In this document: piece after piece, positions 16,516 through 25,226 of the stretch | Numbering within the stretch: the first letter of the stretch is position 1 | How the letters are laid out: each line of letters starts with the position of its first letter | Source: Bacillus sp. FJAT-44742 | Lineage (GTDB): Bacteria; Bacillota; Bacilli; Bacillales; Marinococcaceae | Assembly: GCF_002797315.1 (NCBI RefSeq) | Contig: NZ_KZ454936.1 | Span: forward strand, 250,999 to 314,998 | Reading direction: 5' to 3' | DNA length: 64,000 bases | The notes under the pieces: model-generated | Told to the model about the DNA's origin: nothing | The model's database searches: none | The model's input: the letters and a program-made list of their open reading frames with translations, nothing else | Translations under genes and position numbers: made by a program

Positions 16516-17646
16516 TCATTCCTTTTTTGATGGCGCCCAACCAAAAAGGATAAAATTCTTAATATCTTCTACTACTCCTATGTCAATGAGGATAACGATG
16601 ATAACTAAAAGCAATGGGCCTAAAAACAAGCCAATGGCTCCAAATAGCTGCAGTCCTGCAAATAGCGAAATCAATACTGCCAGAGGATGAAGATTCATGC
16701 TTGATGACAGCACCTTTGGTTCAACAAGCTGTCTGACGATTACAATGATCCCGTACAAAATGGCCAGAGTAATTCCAAGACCAATTTGGCCGGTAATAAA
16801 TAAATAAACAAACCAGGGGATAAGGATGGTTCCGGTTCCCAGATAAGGGAGAAGTTCGGCAACACCAACCACAACCGCAATTGTAAGGGCATGCTCTATG
16901 TCTAAAATGGCGAGCCCCAAGAGAACAATTATAAATGTAATTGTCATCAATATAAATTGAGCTTTTAGGAAACCGAAGACCCTAATTCTCATTGCTCTTC
17001 CAAAAGACAGTCCTCTCATTCTTATGGATTCAGGAACCTTTATTGTTACCCACTTCGTTATCTTTTTCCAATCTTTCCCTAAGAAGAAAACAGAAAGAAG
17101 AACGAAAAAGAATACAACGAGTAGAGTCGGCAGGGCGACTGCTACAGAGGTGAGCCAATCAGCTAGTCCTTGTCCCAGTGTTCCTAATATATTTCCAAGC
17201 TGTGCACCTAATTGGACAATGCCTTCTTCAAGCGTTTGTCTCTCCTGGCTGTTCATATTATCCAACAACCCTGTCAGCTGGTGCCAAAAAGGGAGCACTA
17301 CTTCATTAAAAAACTGCTGAATGTTAATGGAAGCTGTTGCAAACCATTGAGGAAGCTGTTCAGAAAAATTTCTCACGCCATAAATGATGAGAAAGGTAAT
17401 GCCAGTAATAACACCGCCTATTAAGCTGATGCCTGTTAGTAATCCAATTAGTGAGGCCAAACCAGCAGGAAACCGTAATTTTTCCTGGAGAATACGGACT
17501 AAAGGCATGAGCATCCATGTAATAAATGCCGCAATCCAAAAAGGGTATGTAAGCGAGAAAATTTGCGATATAAGCCATATGAGTATAACGATTGTTAGTG
17601 CTGATCCTGCAAATCTAAAGATCATCCATCCCTGTTCTTTTGTCAT
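16516..17646 (-). CDS. ytvI: YtvI-like sporulation membrane protein (AI-2E/PerM family)
   Basis: The product has 376 residues, seven to eight membrane helices and a long extracytoplasmic region between helices 3 and 4 (about 85-150), the plan of the AI-2E transporter/PerM family. Closest in my memory is B. subtilis YtvI, an integral protein linked to sporulation. Conserved parts are the helical hairpin VAELLPYLGTG and the C-terminal GLFLGPLLLVI stretch. It starts at an ATG behind GGAGGG on the minus strand. It is transcribed alone. Family is certain; whether it is the sporulation member is likely but not proven. Confidence 0.85.
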   Translation of the reverse strand: MTKEQGWMIFRFAGSALTIVILIWLISQIFSLTYPFWIAAFITWMLMPLVRILQEKLRFPAGLASLIGLLTGISLIGGVITGITFLIIYGVRNFSEQLPQWFATASINIQQFFNEVVLPFWHQLTGLLDNMNSQERQTLEEGIVQLGAQLGNILGTLGQGLADWLTSVAVALPTLLVVFFFVLLSVFFLGKDWKKITKWVTIKVPESIRMRGLSFGRAMRIRVFGFLKAQFILMTITFIIVLLGLAILDIEHALTIAVVVGVAELLPYLGTGTILIPWFVYLFITGQIGLGITLAILYGIIVIVRQLVEPKVLSSSMNLHPLAVLISLFAGLQLFGAIGLFLGPLLLVIIVILIDIGVVEDIKNFILFGWAPSKKE

Positions 17647-17711
17647 TCTTTCCCTCCTAACACAAAAACAGGCTCAACTTTCCTTTCCCCTAATGAAGTT
17701 ACAATTACACC

Positions 17712-17726
17712 TGGTGCCTGGCACCA
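17712..17726. repeat. TGGTGCC-T-GGCACCA palindrome
   Basis: A perfect 7-bp-arm palindrome stands in the gap between divergent genes. A similar GGTGCC...GGCACC hairpin recurs at 22514-22545. It may be a short dispersed repeat of this genome. Confidence 0.5.
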
Positions 17727-17815
17727 TAAATGAATGTAACAAACCTGTAATAAAGGTATGGACTTTGATTATTGAAGGTTAAAGGTGTAACAAAACTTAT
17801 AAAAAAATTTAAAAT

Positions 17816-19168
17816 TTGTTTAACATACTTAGATTTTGGTTATTGATTAATATTCTTAGCAAAGGAGTGATAACTTTTGAATACGTAGGTAATAGTCTTC
17901 AAGACATGTTTAATGCAATTATCATGGCTATACCCAATGTAATCGGAGCTTTACTTTTATTATTGCTTGCCTGGGTAGTCGCGGTTGTTGTAAAAGGAAT
18001 CTTTACAAAGCTGCTTACAAAATTAGGAGCAGCTCGCGGGCTTTCAAAAGCACGCCTGGTAAAAACAGAGGAACAAGGAAAGGATGTACTTCAGTCTATA
18101 GGTAAAATCCTGTATTTCCTTGTATTTATTCTTTTCTTGCCGAGCATAGTAGATGCTTTGAATATGCAGACCGTAGCTCAGCCAATATCTAATATGGTTG
18201 AAGTATTCCTTGCTTTTCTGCCCAACGTATTCGCAGCAGCTGTCATTATCATTGTTGGCTGGTTTATTGCGAGATTTGTTCGAGATTTAGTAAGGAATTT
18301 ATTACAGAGTGCTAACATTGATGGCTGGTTTAACCGTATAACAAAAGCTGATCAGAGTGAAGAAGCGGGCACTAAGGATAAACAGAACCTTGCCAATATC
18401 TTATCCAATATTGTTCTTATTGTAATTTTAATACCAATTATTACAATTGCCCTTGAAACGTTAAATATTGATACAATTACAGAACCTATTGTATCTGTTC
18501 TCAATACAGTGCTTAATATTATCCCGAATATTTTTGTTGCTATTATTCTATTGCTTGCCGGGTACTATCTTGCTAAATTTGTATCTGAGCTGCTGACAAG
18601 CTTGCTGCAACGGACAGGGATTAATTCAGTGTATGATTATTTAGGTTGGGACAGAAGACCGGCAGCAGATTCTAAGTTTGACTTAGCTTCTATTCTTGGT
18701 CAAATTACAAAGGTTATCATTATCCTGTTTTTCACAGTTGAAGCCCTTAATGTGCTGCAGCTTGACGTATTAAACCAAATTGGAAATGCCATTATTGTGT
18801 ATCTTCCAATGCTTATTAGTGCTTTAATTATCCTGGGTCTTGGGCTGTTTGGCGGAAACTTAATCCAGAACGTCATGAAAAAATATACTAACAGTTCATT
18901 TTCAGCAGCGATTGTAAAATATATCATTATTATCTTTGCTGTCTTTATGACATTGGATCAATTAGGCTTTGCTTCAACAATAGTAAACATCGGGTTCTTG
19001 CTTATTCTTGGCGGCTTATCTGTTGCATTCGCCATCTCCTTTGGAATCGGCGGAAGAGAATTTGCCAAGCGGAACCTTGATAAGTTTGAGAGAAAAATGG
19101 AAAGAGACACAAATCATTCTGAACCTGAGAATAAGAATGACAACGATATAAATGGTCCAACTCCTTAA
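17816..19168 (+). CDS. CmpX-like membrane protein with conserved TM-helix repeats
   Basis: The 450-residue membrane protein contains repeated pairs of helices of the form IPNV(I/F)xALxxLLxxW, at about 30-60, 130-165, 225-260 and 320-350. This is typical of the CmpX/TM_helix proteins related to mechanosensitive channels. The C-terminal part, around FGIGGREFAKRNLDKF, resembles the end of an MscS pore region. A role in osmotic or envelope stress is likely. The start is unsure. The frame opens at TTG 17816 with no ribosome site. A near-perfect AAAGGAGTGAT lies inside it at 17861, followed by in-frame GTG 17867 (too close) and ATG 17906. The hydrophilic C-terminal tail is disordered. Confidence 0.8.
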   Translation: MFNILRFWLLINILSKGVITFEYVGNSLQDMFNAIIMAIPNVIGALLLLLLAWVVAVVVKGIFTKLLTKLGAARGLSKARLVKTEEQGKDVLQSIGKILYFLVFILFLPSIVDALNMQTVAQPISNMVEVFLAFLPNVFAAAVIIIVGWFIARFVRDLVRNLLQSANIDGWFNRITKADQSEEAGTKDKQNLANILSNIVLIVILIPIITIALETLNIDTITEPIVSVLNTVLNIIPNIFVAIILLLAGYYLAKFVSELLTSLLQRTGINSVYDYLGWDRRPAADSKFDLASILGQITKVIIILFFTVEALNVLQLDVLNQIGNAIIVYLPMLISALIILGLGLFGGNLIQNVMKKYTNSSFSAAIVKYIIIIFAVFMTLDQLGFASTIVNIGFLLILGGLSVAFAISFGIGGREFAKRNLDKFERKMERDTNHSEPENKNDNDINGPTP

Positions 19169-19188
19169 TGTATGAGGAGTGAGTGAAA

Positions 19189-19216
19189 AGACGAGGTCTC
19201 AGCCTCGTCTTTTTTA
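19189..19216 (+). terminator. Terminator after CmpX-like gene
   Basis: AAGACGAGG pairs with CCTCGTCTT and is followed by TTTTTT. Confidence 0.92.
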
Positions 19217-19259
19217 TATACTTTCGCTTTTGTATCATGGTTTACCTGTATATTAATAA

Positions 19260-19430
19260 TTATGCAGCAGGCATCACTTTATTTTCCAACGGAAGCAATG
19301 ACCGCTCACGCTGGGATCTGTAAGTGCTGAATCTTCCGATTAAATCGGCCGGCATTTCATCTGACCTTAATAAAATAAGCTTACTCCTCTGATGTTCCAG
19401 ACCCTTTACAACCCTTTTATAAGCTGGCAT
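19260..19430 (-). CDS. Possible small basic protein, 56 residues
   Basis: A minus-strand frame encodes a 56-residue, Arg/Lys/Glu-rich, hydrophilic product starting MPAYKRVVKG and containing DEMPADLIGRF. Codon choice looks protein-like and the frame fills most of the gap before pncA. No ribosome site precedes the ATG and I recognise no family, so it may be non-coding. An upstream in-frame stop is close to the ATG, so no longer product is possible. Confidence 0.3.
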   Translation of the reverse strand: MPAYKRVVKGLEHQRSKLILLRSDEMPADLIGRFSTYRSQRERSLLPLENKVMPAA

Positions 19431-19464
19431 AGTAAGAGGAAATTATAGAGAGGGGCAGCGTAAG

Positions 19465-20010
19465 ATGAAAGCTTTGCTGGTTATTGATTACACAGTCGAT
19501 TTTGTTGCTGATGATGGAGCTTTGACTTGTGGGGAGCCTGGGCAGGCAATTGAAGGGTTTATTACGGAAACCACCAATCAGTTTGTTGAACAAGGTGATT
19601 ACGTAGTCTTTGCCATCGACCTGCACAATGAAAAAGATGCTTACCACCCGGAAACAAAGCTTTTTCCACCCCACAATATTAAAGGAACAAGAGGAAGAGA
19701 ATTATATGGAAGCTTAAACAAGGTTTATGACCTTTACAAAGATTATACTAACGTAAAGTGGATGGACAAGACGAGATATAGTGCATTTGCAGGCACAGAT
19801 CTGGAAGTACGGCTAAGGGAAAGAAGCATAAATGAGGTGCACTTAGTTGGAGTGTGCACTGATATCTGTATTTTGCATACAGCTGTTGATGCATATAATA
19901 AAGGTTTTAATACTGTTATTTATAAGAATGGAGTAGCAAGCTTTGACCAGAGAGGACATGATTGGGCGTTAACCCATTTTTCAAATGTGTTAGGGGCTGA
20001 AGTTTTATAA
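19465..20010 (+). CDS. pncA: Nicotinamidase / cysteine hydrolase
   Basis: This is an isochorismatase-fold amidohydrolase, 181 residues, converting nicotinamide to nicotinate in NAD salvage. The catalytic triad is visible: Asp in VIDYTVDF, Lys in MDKTRYSAF and the nucleophile Cys in GVCTDICILHTA. The metal-site motif DLHNEKD with later His is also present, as in Bacillus PncA (YueJ). ATG 19465 follows GAGAGGGGC with good spacing. It is monocistronic with a terminator behind it. Confidence 0.93.
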   Translation: MKALLVIDYTVDFVADDGALTCGEPGQAIEGFITETTNQFVEQGDYVVFAIDLHNEKDAYHPETKLFPPHNIKGTRGRELYGSLNKVYDLYKDYTNVKWMDKTRYSAFAGTDLEVRLRERSINEVHLVGVCTDICILHTAVDAYNKGFNTVIYKNGVASFDQRGHDWALTHFSNVLGAEVL

Positions 20011-20024
20011 GAAATTATGAATCT

Positions 20025-20054
20025 AAAGTTTTCCATTATGGAAAACTTTTTTTG
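20025..20054 (+). terminator. Terminator of pncA
   Basis: AAAGTTTTCC and GGAAAACTTT form a perfect 10-bp stem, followed by TTTTTG. Confidence 0.92.
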
Positions 20055-20098
20055 TTTATTGCAGATATTTTGCGTATGTAAAACAACTTCACCTCTAT

Positions 20099-20136
20099 CA
20101 AAAAACCTCCCAATCAAGGAGGATTTTGGTTTTATT
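20099..20136. terminator. Hairpin terminating the convergent nuclease gene
   Basis: AAAACCTCC and GGAGGATTTT form a stem with a short AATCA-type loop and T-rich flanks, between pncA and the minus-strand nuclease gene. Confidence 0.7.
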
Positions 20137-20212
20137 CTCTTGCATTTTCAAAAGGAACGAGGTTTTTCCATTTCATCTCCCTGATTAACCAGATACAAAA
20201 ATCCCACAAAGC

Positions 20213-21163
20213 CTACGAGCGAGGTTCTTTTGAAGGAAAACAAAACTCCAAAAAGTTGCAGCGAGAACACTTTCTTGTATCCGTTGTTTGTTCAAATGAT
20301 TCAATTGAAAGAGGACGGTTAATTCCGGCTTCTTCCAGATAATCGAACATTCGATCAACGCTCATCCCCATTAGTTCTTGGACTTTTTCCAAGGTAACAG
20401 GGCTAAGCTGGTGTTCTTCATATGTTCCTTCAAGCAAATATTCATTACGAATGACGATATTATCAAGATCTTTGATAGAAAAAGCTTCTTGAAGGTAAAG
20501 AGCGTAAAGAGCCAGCTGGTAAGGGTCTTCCTCTGATTTTTTTCCAGTTTTCCAATCTATAATGATCCATTTATTTTGTTCTTTGTCCTTATAAACTAAA
20601 TCAAGAACAACAAATACTTTTAATTGACCCACCATTAAATGTCGGAAATTCTCTGCTTCAATAAATTGCATTTTCTCTTTGTTTAAAATATCTTGAAATG
20701 TTCTGCTTGATAGAAAGTGGGCAATAACAACCTCAAGGCGGCTTTTCATTTTACTGACTTTATCAGAGGGCAGCCTGCTTTCCCCGTAGTATATTTCGTG
20801 CAGCATATCCCAGTGCTTCGGCTTGTTAAGCCAATCATCAAGGTGTCTTGTAGAATGAATAAAAGCTCTGTTCATTCTATCTTTTACTCGCTCAGTAAGC
20901 TGCTCTTCTGATGGAACTCTTTCTGTCTTTAAGTAGTAGGTGATGACTTCTTCTATAATATCGTGGACTTCACTCCCAAACAGCATTTCCAAACTCGTGA
21001 GCTTTTTCAGCCGGTAGGCATGTCTTGAAACCGGTTCGGCATTTTTCAGCCAGCCATTGTGAGAAGTGTAGTATTGATAAGCATATTGTCTTGGACATTC
21101 CATTAATGTTTTATGCCTGGACAAAGACCATGAAAATTCTGGGTAATCTTTTATTTCAAACAT
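20213..21163 (-). CDS. Stand-alone PD-(D/E)XK nuclease with Fe-S cysteines
   Basis: This is a RecB/AddB-like nuclease module of 316 residues, not fused to a helicase. The nuclease motifs are seen in order: His in FGSEVHDII, Asp in VVLDLVYK and the DxK of IIDWKTGK, then the QLALYALY helix. Four cysteines, Cys23 near the N-terminus and Cys299, Cys302 and Cys308 at the C-terminus, match the [4Fe-4S] pattern of AddB and Cas4. The protein therefore probably cleaves single-stranded DNA, perhaps in repair. No cas genes or CRISPR repeats are nearby. It starts at an ATG on the minus strand and is transcribed alone. Biological role is unknown. Confidence 0.82.
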   Translation of the reverse strand: MFEIKDYPEFSWSLSRHKTLMECPRQYAYQYYTSHNGWLKNAEPVSRHAYRLKKLTSLEMLFGSEVHDIIEEVITYYLKTERVPSEEQLTERVKDRMNRAFIHSTRHLDDWLNKPKHWDMLHEIYYGESRLPSDKVSKMKSRLEVVIAHFLSSRTFQDILNKEKMQFIEAENFRHLMVGQLKVFVVLDLVYKDKEQNKWIIIDWKTGKKSEEDPYQLALYALYLQEAFSIKDLDNIVIRNEYLLEGTYEEHQLSPVTLEKVQELMGMSVDRMFDYLEEAGINRPLSIESFEQTTDTRKCSRCNFLEFCFPSKEPRS

Positions 21164-21345
21164 AGTTTAAGATACACCTACTTTCTTCTATTATCCTACC
21201 AAAGAATAAAAGAGAAGTGGAGTTGAAGAAAGAAAATGATAAATTTTTGCACGGAGGGTGGGTAATCACCCAGGCGGCATGTTTTGCATAAAGTATGAGA
21301 GGTGAATGCCAATGAAGCTCTATACTAGCGAAGGGAGTGTTCGGG

Positions 21346-22446
21346 GTGGCGGGGAAGGTTTTGAACTATTATGCAGGAGGCAATACAGCAAGAGGGTTTT
21401 ATGATTTATTTGATTCCATTACCGAGGGCTTAGAAAAAGTATTTATTCTAAAAGGAGGACCGGGGACAGGAAAATCTACTTTACTAAAAAAAGTGGCATC
21501 TTCATTAAACCAAACTGGAGAAGATATTGAATTAATTCACTGTGCCTCAGCACCCGGCTCTCTTGACGGTGTGATTTTCCCCCATTTAAAAGCAGGAATT
21601 TTTGATGGTACTGCTCCTCATGTCATAGAACCAAAAGCACCAGGAGCTATTGAAGAATATGTAAACCTGGGGAAGGGCTGGGATTCAAAAAAATTAGCAG
21701 GAAGTAGAGATGATATCCTGCTTTTAAACAAGCAAAGTAAGGATTTTTACCTCAAAGCACATGAGGCATATGCCCAGGCTCTTACCATCCATGATGACTG
21801 GGAAAAAATTTATATAGATAATATGGATTTTGCTAAAGCTAATAAGCTGTCCAGTCAGTTGATTGAAACAATGTTTTCCCATATTCAACTTAATAAAGAG
21901 AGCAGGGTGGTTCACCGGTTTCTTGGGGCGGCTACTCCTGAAGGCCCAAAAGATTTTATACAAAATTTAACCGGGGACGTTCAAAAACGGTATTTTATAA
22001 AAGGAAGGCCTGGATCGGGAAAATCAACCATGTTAAAGAAAATTGCGGCGGCTGCGCAAGAGAGCGGGGCTGATACAGAAGTTTACCACTGCGGCTTTGA
22101 CCCGATGAGTGTTGACATGGTCATTGTCAGGGAAATTGGGATCGCTATCTTTGATAGTACCTCTCCTCATGAATATTTCCCAGAACGGGAAACAGATGAA
22201 GTAGTGGATATGTATGTAAACACAATTACAGAAGGCACTGATGAAAAGTACGCTGACTCTATTAAACAAATAGAAAACAAGTATAAGGAAAACATGAAAC
22301 TAGGAACCTTCTATCTACAACAGGCAAAACAAATACATGATCAACTGGAGAAAGTATATATAAAGGCAATGGATTTTAAAATAATAGATCAAATAACGTT
22401 GGAGATAGAAGAGGAGATAAAAAAATTGAATAAAAGCGAAAGGTAG
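21346..22446 (+). CDS. Tandem P-loop ATPase of unknown role (PRK06851-like)
   Basis: The 366-residue protein is built of two similar halves, each with a P-loop: GGPGTGKST at 37-45 and GRPGSGKST at 220-228. After each P-loop comes a matching pattern of xHC, then Pro-x-Ser-x-Asp-x-Val, a buried strand xIAIFD(G/S)T and the sequence P-H. The halves therefore arose by internal duplication. Conserved in Bacillaceae and Clostridia, it has no known function to me; the fold suggests a nucleotide-dependent switch or kinase. GTG 21346 is preferred since AAGGGAG ends 8 bases before it. A GTG at 21337 overlaps that site. It has no operon partner. Confidence 0.8.
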   Translation: MAGKVLNYYAGGNTARGFYDLFDSITEGLEKVFILKGGPGTGKSTLLKKVASSLNQTGEDIELIHCASAPGSLDGVIFPHLKAGIFDGTAPHVIEPKAPGAIEEYVNLGKGWDSKKLAGSRDDILLLNKQSKDFYLKAHEAYAQALTIHDDWEKIYIDNMDFAKANKLSSQLIETMFSHIQLNKESRVVHRFLGAATPEGPKDFIQNLTGDVQKRYFIKGRPGSGKSTMLKKIAAAAQESGADTEVYHCGFDPMSVDMVIVREIGIAIFDSTSPHEYFPERETDEVVDMYVNTITEGTDEKYADSIKQIENKYKENMKLGTFYLQQAKQIHDQLEKVYIKAMDFKIIDQITLEIEEEIKKLNKSER

Positions 22447-22513
22447 GTGAAAAGCCGTCAGCATTGGTCTGCTTGCTGCCAGAGCGGCTGCAATCGTTTC
22501 GCGCGTTGTAAGC

Positions 22514-22545
22514 TATAAAGGTGCCCAGTAACAGGCACCTTTATA
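22514..22545 (+). terminator. Perfect 12-bp hairpin after ATPase gene
   Basis: TATAAAGGTGCC pairs perfectly with GGCACCTTTATA. It lacks a U-tract, and the GGTGCC/GGCACC core equals the palindrome at 17712. It may be a terminator or a repeat. Confidence 0.5.
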
Positions 22546-22687
22546 GTGCTTGTCATTGATATAATTTATTTTGCTGCGGGGTTATAACCTTTTGGGGAAG
22601 GAAGCAGTTCATGGGCATCATTCAGGATACAAGTTTTGCGTGACCATCTCTTCTGCTGAGAGCACAGGAAGGTCTTTTGATATAGTG

Positions 22688-22714
22688 AAAACCCGCCAAA
22701 ATGGCGGGTTTATT
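22688..22714 (-). terminator. Terminator of tre operon
   Basis: AACCCGCC-ATTTT-GGCGGGTT followed by TTC (minus strand) sits at the treR stop and closes the trehalose operon. Confidence 0.88.
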
Positions 22715-23423
22715 TATTCCGTCTGGCAAAGTCAATAAACCTGAATTTATCTGGACGGTGTCTGGACTCTGTGTATTGAAAAAGGGAGGCATCTTCTAAA
22801 TAAACAAAGTTTTTTACAACGACGACGTTTGAAAAGCCGTTAAGATCAAGAAATTTTCTGTCTTCATCGGTTGGCTCTTCAACGGTAATTTCTTTCTTGG
22901 CAAAAGCAATCGATAACCCCAATTCCCCTTCAATATATTCATATAAAGAATTCTTGCATTTCTCCAAGGGTAAGTCGGGAATTTTAGATTGAAGAAGGTA
23001 ATCTTTATCCAAAATAATGTGTTCTTTGTCAATTTCTCTTACCCGGATTACTTCCCAAATAGCCTCTTCCTCATGAACTTTCAACTGCTCTTGAAGGTGA
23101 GGACCAGGGGCCAGGAGTTCAAGGCTTTCTACATGACTTTTCGCTCGCTGGCCCATTTTTTCAGAAAGCTCTTTAAAACTGACCAGACCTGATATCGGGA
23201 AATTTAATTTGTTTATATCAAGTACTATGGAGCCCTTTCCTTGAACCTTTTGAATATACCCATGAGTAGATAAAAGGTTTAAGGCTTTTCGAATAGTCTC
23301 TCTTGATGTCTCGAATTGCTCTGTTAATTCTTTTTCAGAAGGGAGGAGAGTACCTGGCTTTATAACACCCTCTTGTATCTGCTTTGCCAGTTCATCGTAT
23401 ATTAAATCATATTTTCTTTTCAT
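22710..23423 (-). CDS. treR: Trehalose operon repressor TreR (GntR family)
   Basis: This is a GntR/HutC-family repressor of 237 residues. The N-terminal winged helix is clear (LLPSEKELTEQF...SRETIRKALNLL). The C-terminal UTRA effector domain (about 90-230) binds trehalose-6-phosphate in characterised TreR proteins and releases the operator. It is the last gene of treP-treA-treR, 24 bases after treA, so it regulates its own expression. The two palindromes at 26740 and 26776 are the likely targets. Confidence 0.93.
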   Translation of the reverse strand: MKRKYDLIYDELAKQIQEGVIKPGTLLPSEKELTEQFETSRETIRKALNLLSTHGYIQKVQGKGSIVLDINKLNFPISGLVSFKELSEKMGQRAKSHVESLELLAPGPHLQEQLKVHEEEAIWEVIRVREIDKEHIILDKDYLLQSKIPDLPLEKCKNSLYEYIEGELGLSIAFAKKEITVEEPTDEDRKFLDLNGFSNVVVVKNFVYLEDASLFQYTESRHRPDKFRFIDFARRNK

Positions 23424-23447
23424 CAGGCATCACCAAAGATTAAATAA

Positions 23448-25124
23448 TCACTTTCCAGTAATGTGAAAGACAATCGATTCATAAGGACGAAGAGAAAGCT
23501 CAGATAAATTACGAGAGGGTTCATCGTAATTCGAAAGAAGTACATTAACTTCCTCGTTCGAAAGCTCCTCTTTATACGAATAGGTTGTTTCTTTCCCATA
23601 AAAATTGTTTACAACAAGCAGTTTTTCATCCCCGGAAGTACGAAGATAAGCAAACACTTGGTCATGATCTGGCGTAAGGAGAGTATAATCTCCTGTTGTA
23701 ATAATCTCATAATCCTTCCTAAGTTTAATTAAAGCTTGATAAAAGTAAAAGATGGAATTCTCATCTTCCAAGGCAGCTTGTGCATTTATGGTTTTATAAT
23801 TGTCAGCTACATTTATCCATGGAGTACCTGTTGTAAAACCAGCGTTTTTGCTGTTATCCCATTGGACAGGAGTCCTTGAGTTGTCGCGAGATTTAGCCTT
23901 AATAATTTCCATGATAGCCTCTTCTGACATGCCTTTTTCTTTCATGATCTTATAGTAATTATGAGTTTCTACGTCTCGATACTCATCAATGTGGTTAAAT
24001 TTAGGGTCAGTCATGCCAAATTCTTCCCCTTGATAGATGTAAGGGGTACCTTGCATCATGTGAATGGCAGCAGCCAGCATCTTAGCTGATTTTTCATGGT
24101 ATTCCTTGTCATTTCCGTAACGAGTTACAACTCTTGGCTGATCATGGTTGCACCAAAACAACGCATTCCATCCGCCGCCCTCATGCATGCGAACTTGCCA
24201 GGTTGATAAAATATCTTTCAACGCATGAAAGTCAAAATCAGCCAGCGCCCATTTTTCTCCGTTTGGGTAATCAACCTTCAGGTGGTGAAAATTAAAGGTC
24301 ATACTTAGTTCATTTCTGTCTGGGCGAGTATACTTTATACAGTGGTCAATCGTTGTGGAAGACATTTCCCCAACAGTCATTATATCGTATTTAGAAAAGA
24401 CTTCGTGATTCATCTCCTGCATAAATTCATGGACGCGAGGACCGTCAGTATAAAATTTTCGTCCATCTCCCGGCGCTTTTGAGCCATCATCATTTGGGAA
24501 ATCCTGGTCTTTGGAAATAAGGTTAATGACATCCAGGCGGAAGCCGTCTACTCCCTTTTCAAACCAATAATGCATCATTTCGTAAACTTTTTTTCTAACT
24601 TCATCATTTTCCCAATTTAAATCTGCTTGTGTGACATCAAAGAGGTGAAGATAGTATTGACCAGTATTTTCATCGTACTTCCAGGCAGATCCCCCAAACT
24701 TAGACTCCCAGTTATTTGGTTCCGTCCCATCAATGGGGTCTTTCCAAATATAAAAGTCCCGATATGGGTTGTCCTTTGATTGTTTCGATTCAATAAACCA
24801 TTCATGATCTGTTGAAGTATGATTTACAACGATGTCCATAATGATCTTAATATCTCGTTTATGTGCTTCTTCTAACAGTCGGTCAAAGTCTTTCATTGTT
24901 CCATATTCTTCATGGATTGAATAATAATCACTAATATCATACCCATTATCGTTTTGTGGGGATTTGTACGGAGGAGTCAGCCAAACGACATCCACTCCTA
25001 GCTTTTTCAAATAGTCTAGCTTTTCAATAATACCAGGGAGGTCTCCAACACCATTGCCTGTTGTATCGTTAAAGCTTTTTGGATAAATTTGATAAACGAC
25101 TGAATTTCTCCACCATTCGTTCAT
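23448..25124 (-). CDS. treA: Alpha,alpha-phosphotrehalase
   Basis: This is a glycoside hydrolase family 13 enzyme of 558 residues that splits trehalose-6-phosphate into glucose and glucose-6-phosphate in the cytoplasm. Family motifs are complete: DIVVNHTS, the nucleophile Asp in DGFRLDVINLI, the acid Glu in TVGEMSS and FWCNHDQPRV with the transition-state Asp. The N-terminal VVYQIYPKSF and DLPGIIEKLDYL segments are typical. Relatives include oligo-1,6-glucosidase, but the pairing with a trehalose PTS and TreR fixes the assignment. It lies 102 bases after treP with a hairpin between. Confidence 0.95.
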   Translation of the reverse strand: MNEWWRNSVVYQIYPKSFNDTTGNGVGDLPGIIEKLDYLKKLGVDVVWLTPPYKSPQNDNGYDISDYYSIHEEYGTMKDFDRLLEEAHKRDIKIIMDIVVNHTSTDHEWFIESKQSKDNPYRDFYIWKDPIDGTEPNNWESKFGGSAWKYDENTGQYYLHLFDVTQADLNWENDEVRKKVYEMMHYWFEKGVDGFRLDVINLISKDQDFPNDDGSKAPGDGRKFYTDGPRVHEFMQEMNHEVFSKYDIMTVGEMSSTTIDHCIKYTRPDRNELSMTFNFHHLKVDYPNGEKWALADFDFHALKDILSTWQVRMHEGGGWNALFWCNHDQPRVVTRYGNDKEYHEKSAKMLAAAIHMMQGTPYIYQGEEFGMTDPKFNHIDEYRDVETHNYYKIMKEKGMSEEAIMEIIKAKSRDNSRTPVQWDNSKNAGFTTGTPWINVADNYKTINAQAALEDENSIFYFYQALIKLRKDYEIITTGDYTLLTPDHDQVFAYLRTSGDEKLLVVNNFYGKETTYSYKEELSNEEVNVLLSNYDEPSRNLSELSLRPYESIVFHITGK

Positions 25125-25166
25125 TAAGACACCACCATCATATAATAGTTAAAGTATGTGAAATGA

Positions 25167-25215
25167 AACAATACCATTGTCTGCAGGATGATTCCATAAG
25201 AACAATGGTATTGTT
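25167..25215 (-). terminator. Intercistronic hairpin treP-treA
   Basis: A perfect 14-bp stem (AACAATACCATTGT with its complement) encloses about 21 nt. It is followed on the minus strand by a modest T-rich run, so it may partly terminate or protect treP mRNA. Confidence 0.65.
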
Positions 25216-25226
25216 GTTTATTCTGT

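Noticed and set aside
20213-21163. Cas4 nuclease as part of a CRISPR system
   Set aside because: The Fe-S cysteine pattern is similar, but no repeats or other cas genes were found within the window.
22447-22527. Short hydrophobic or Cys-containing frames after the tandem P-loop ATPase
   Set aside because: Two overlapping frames of about 25 codons look faintly protein-like, but none has a start with a ribosome site or known relative.
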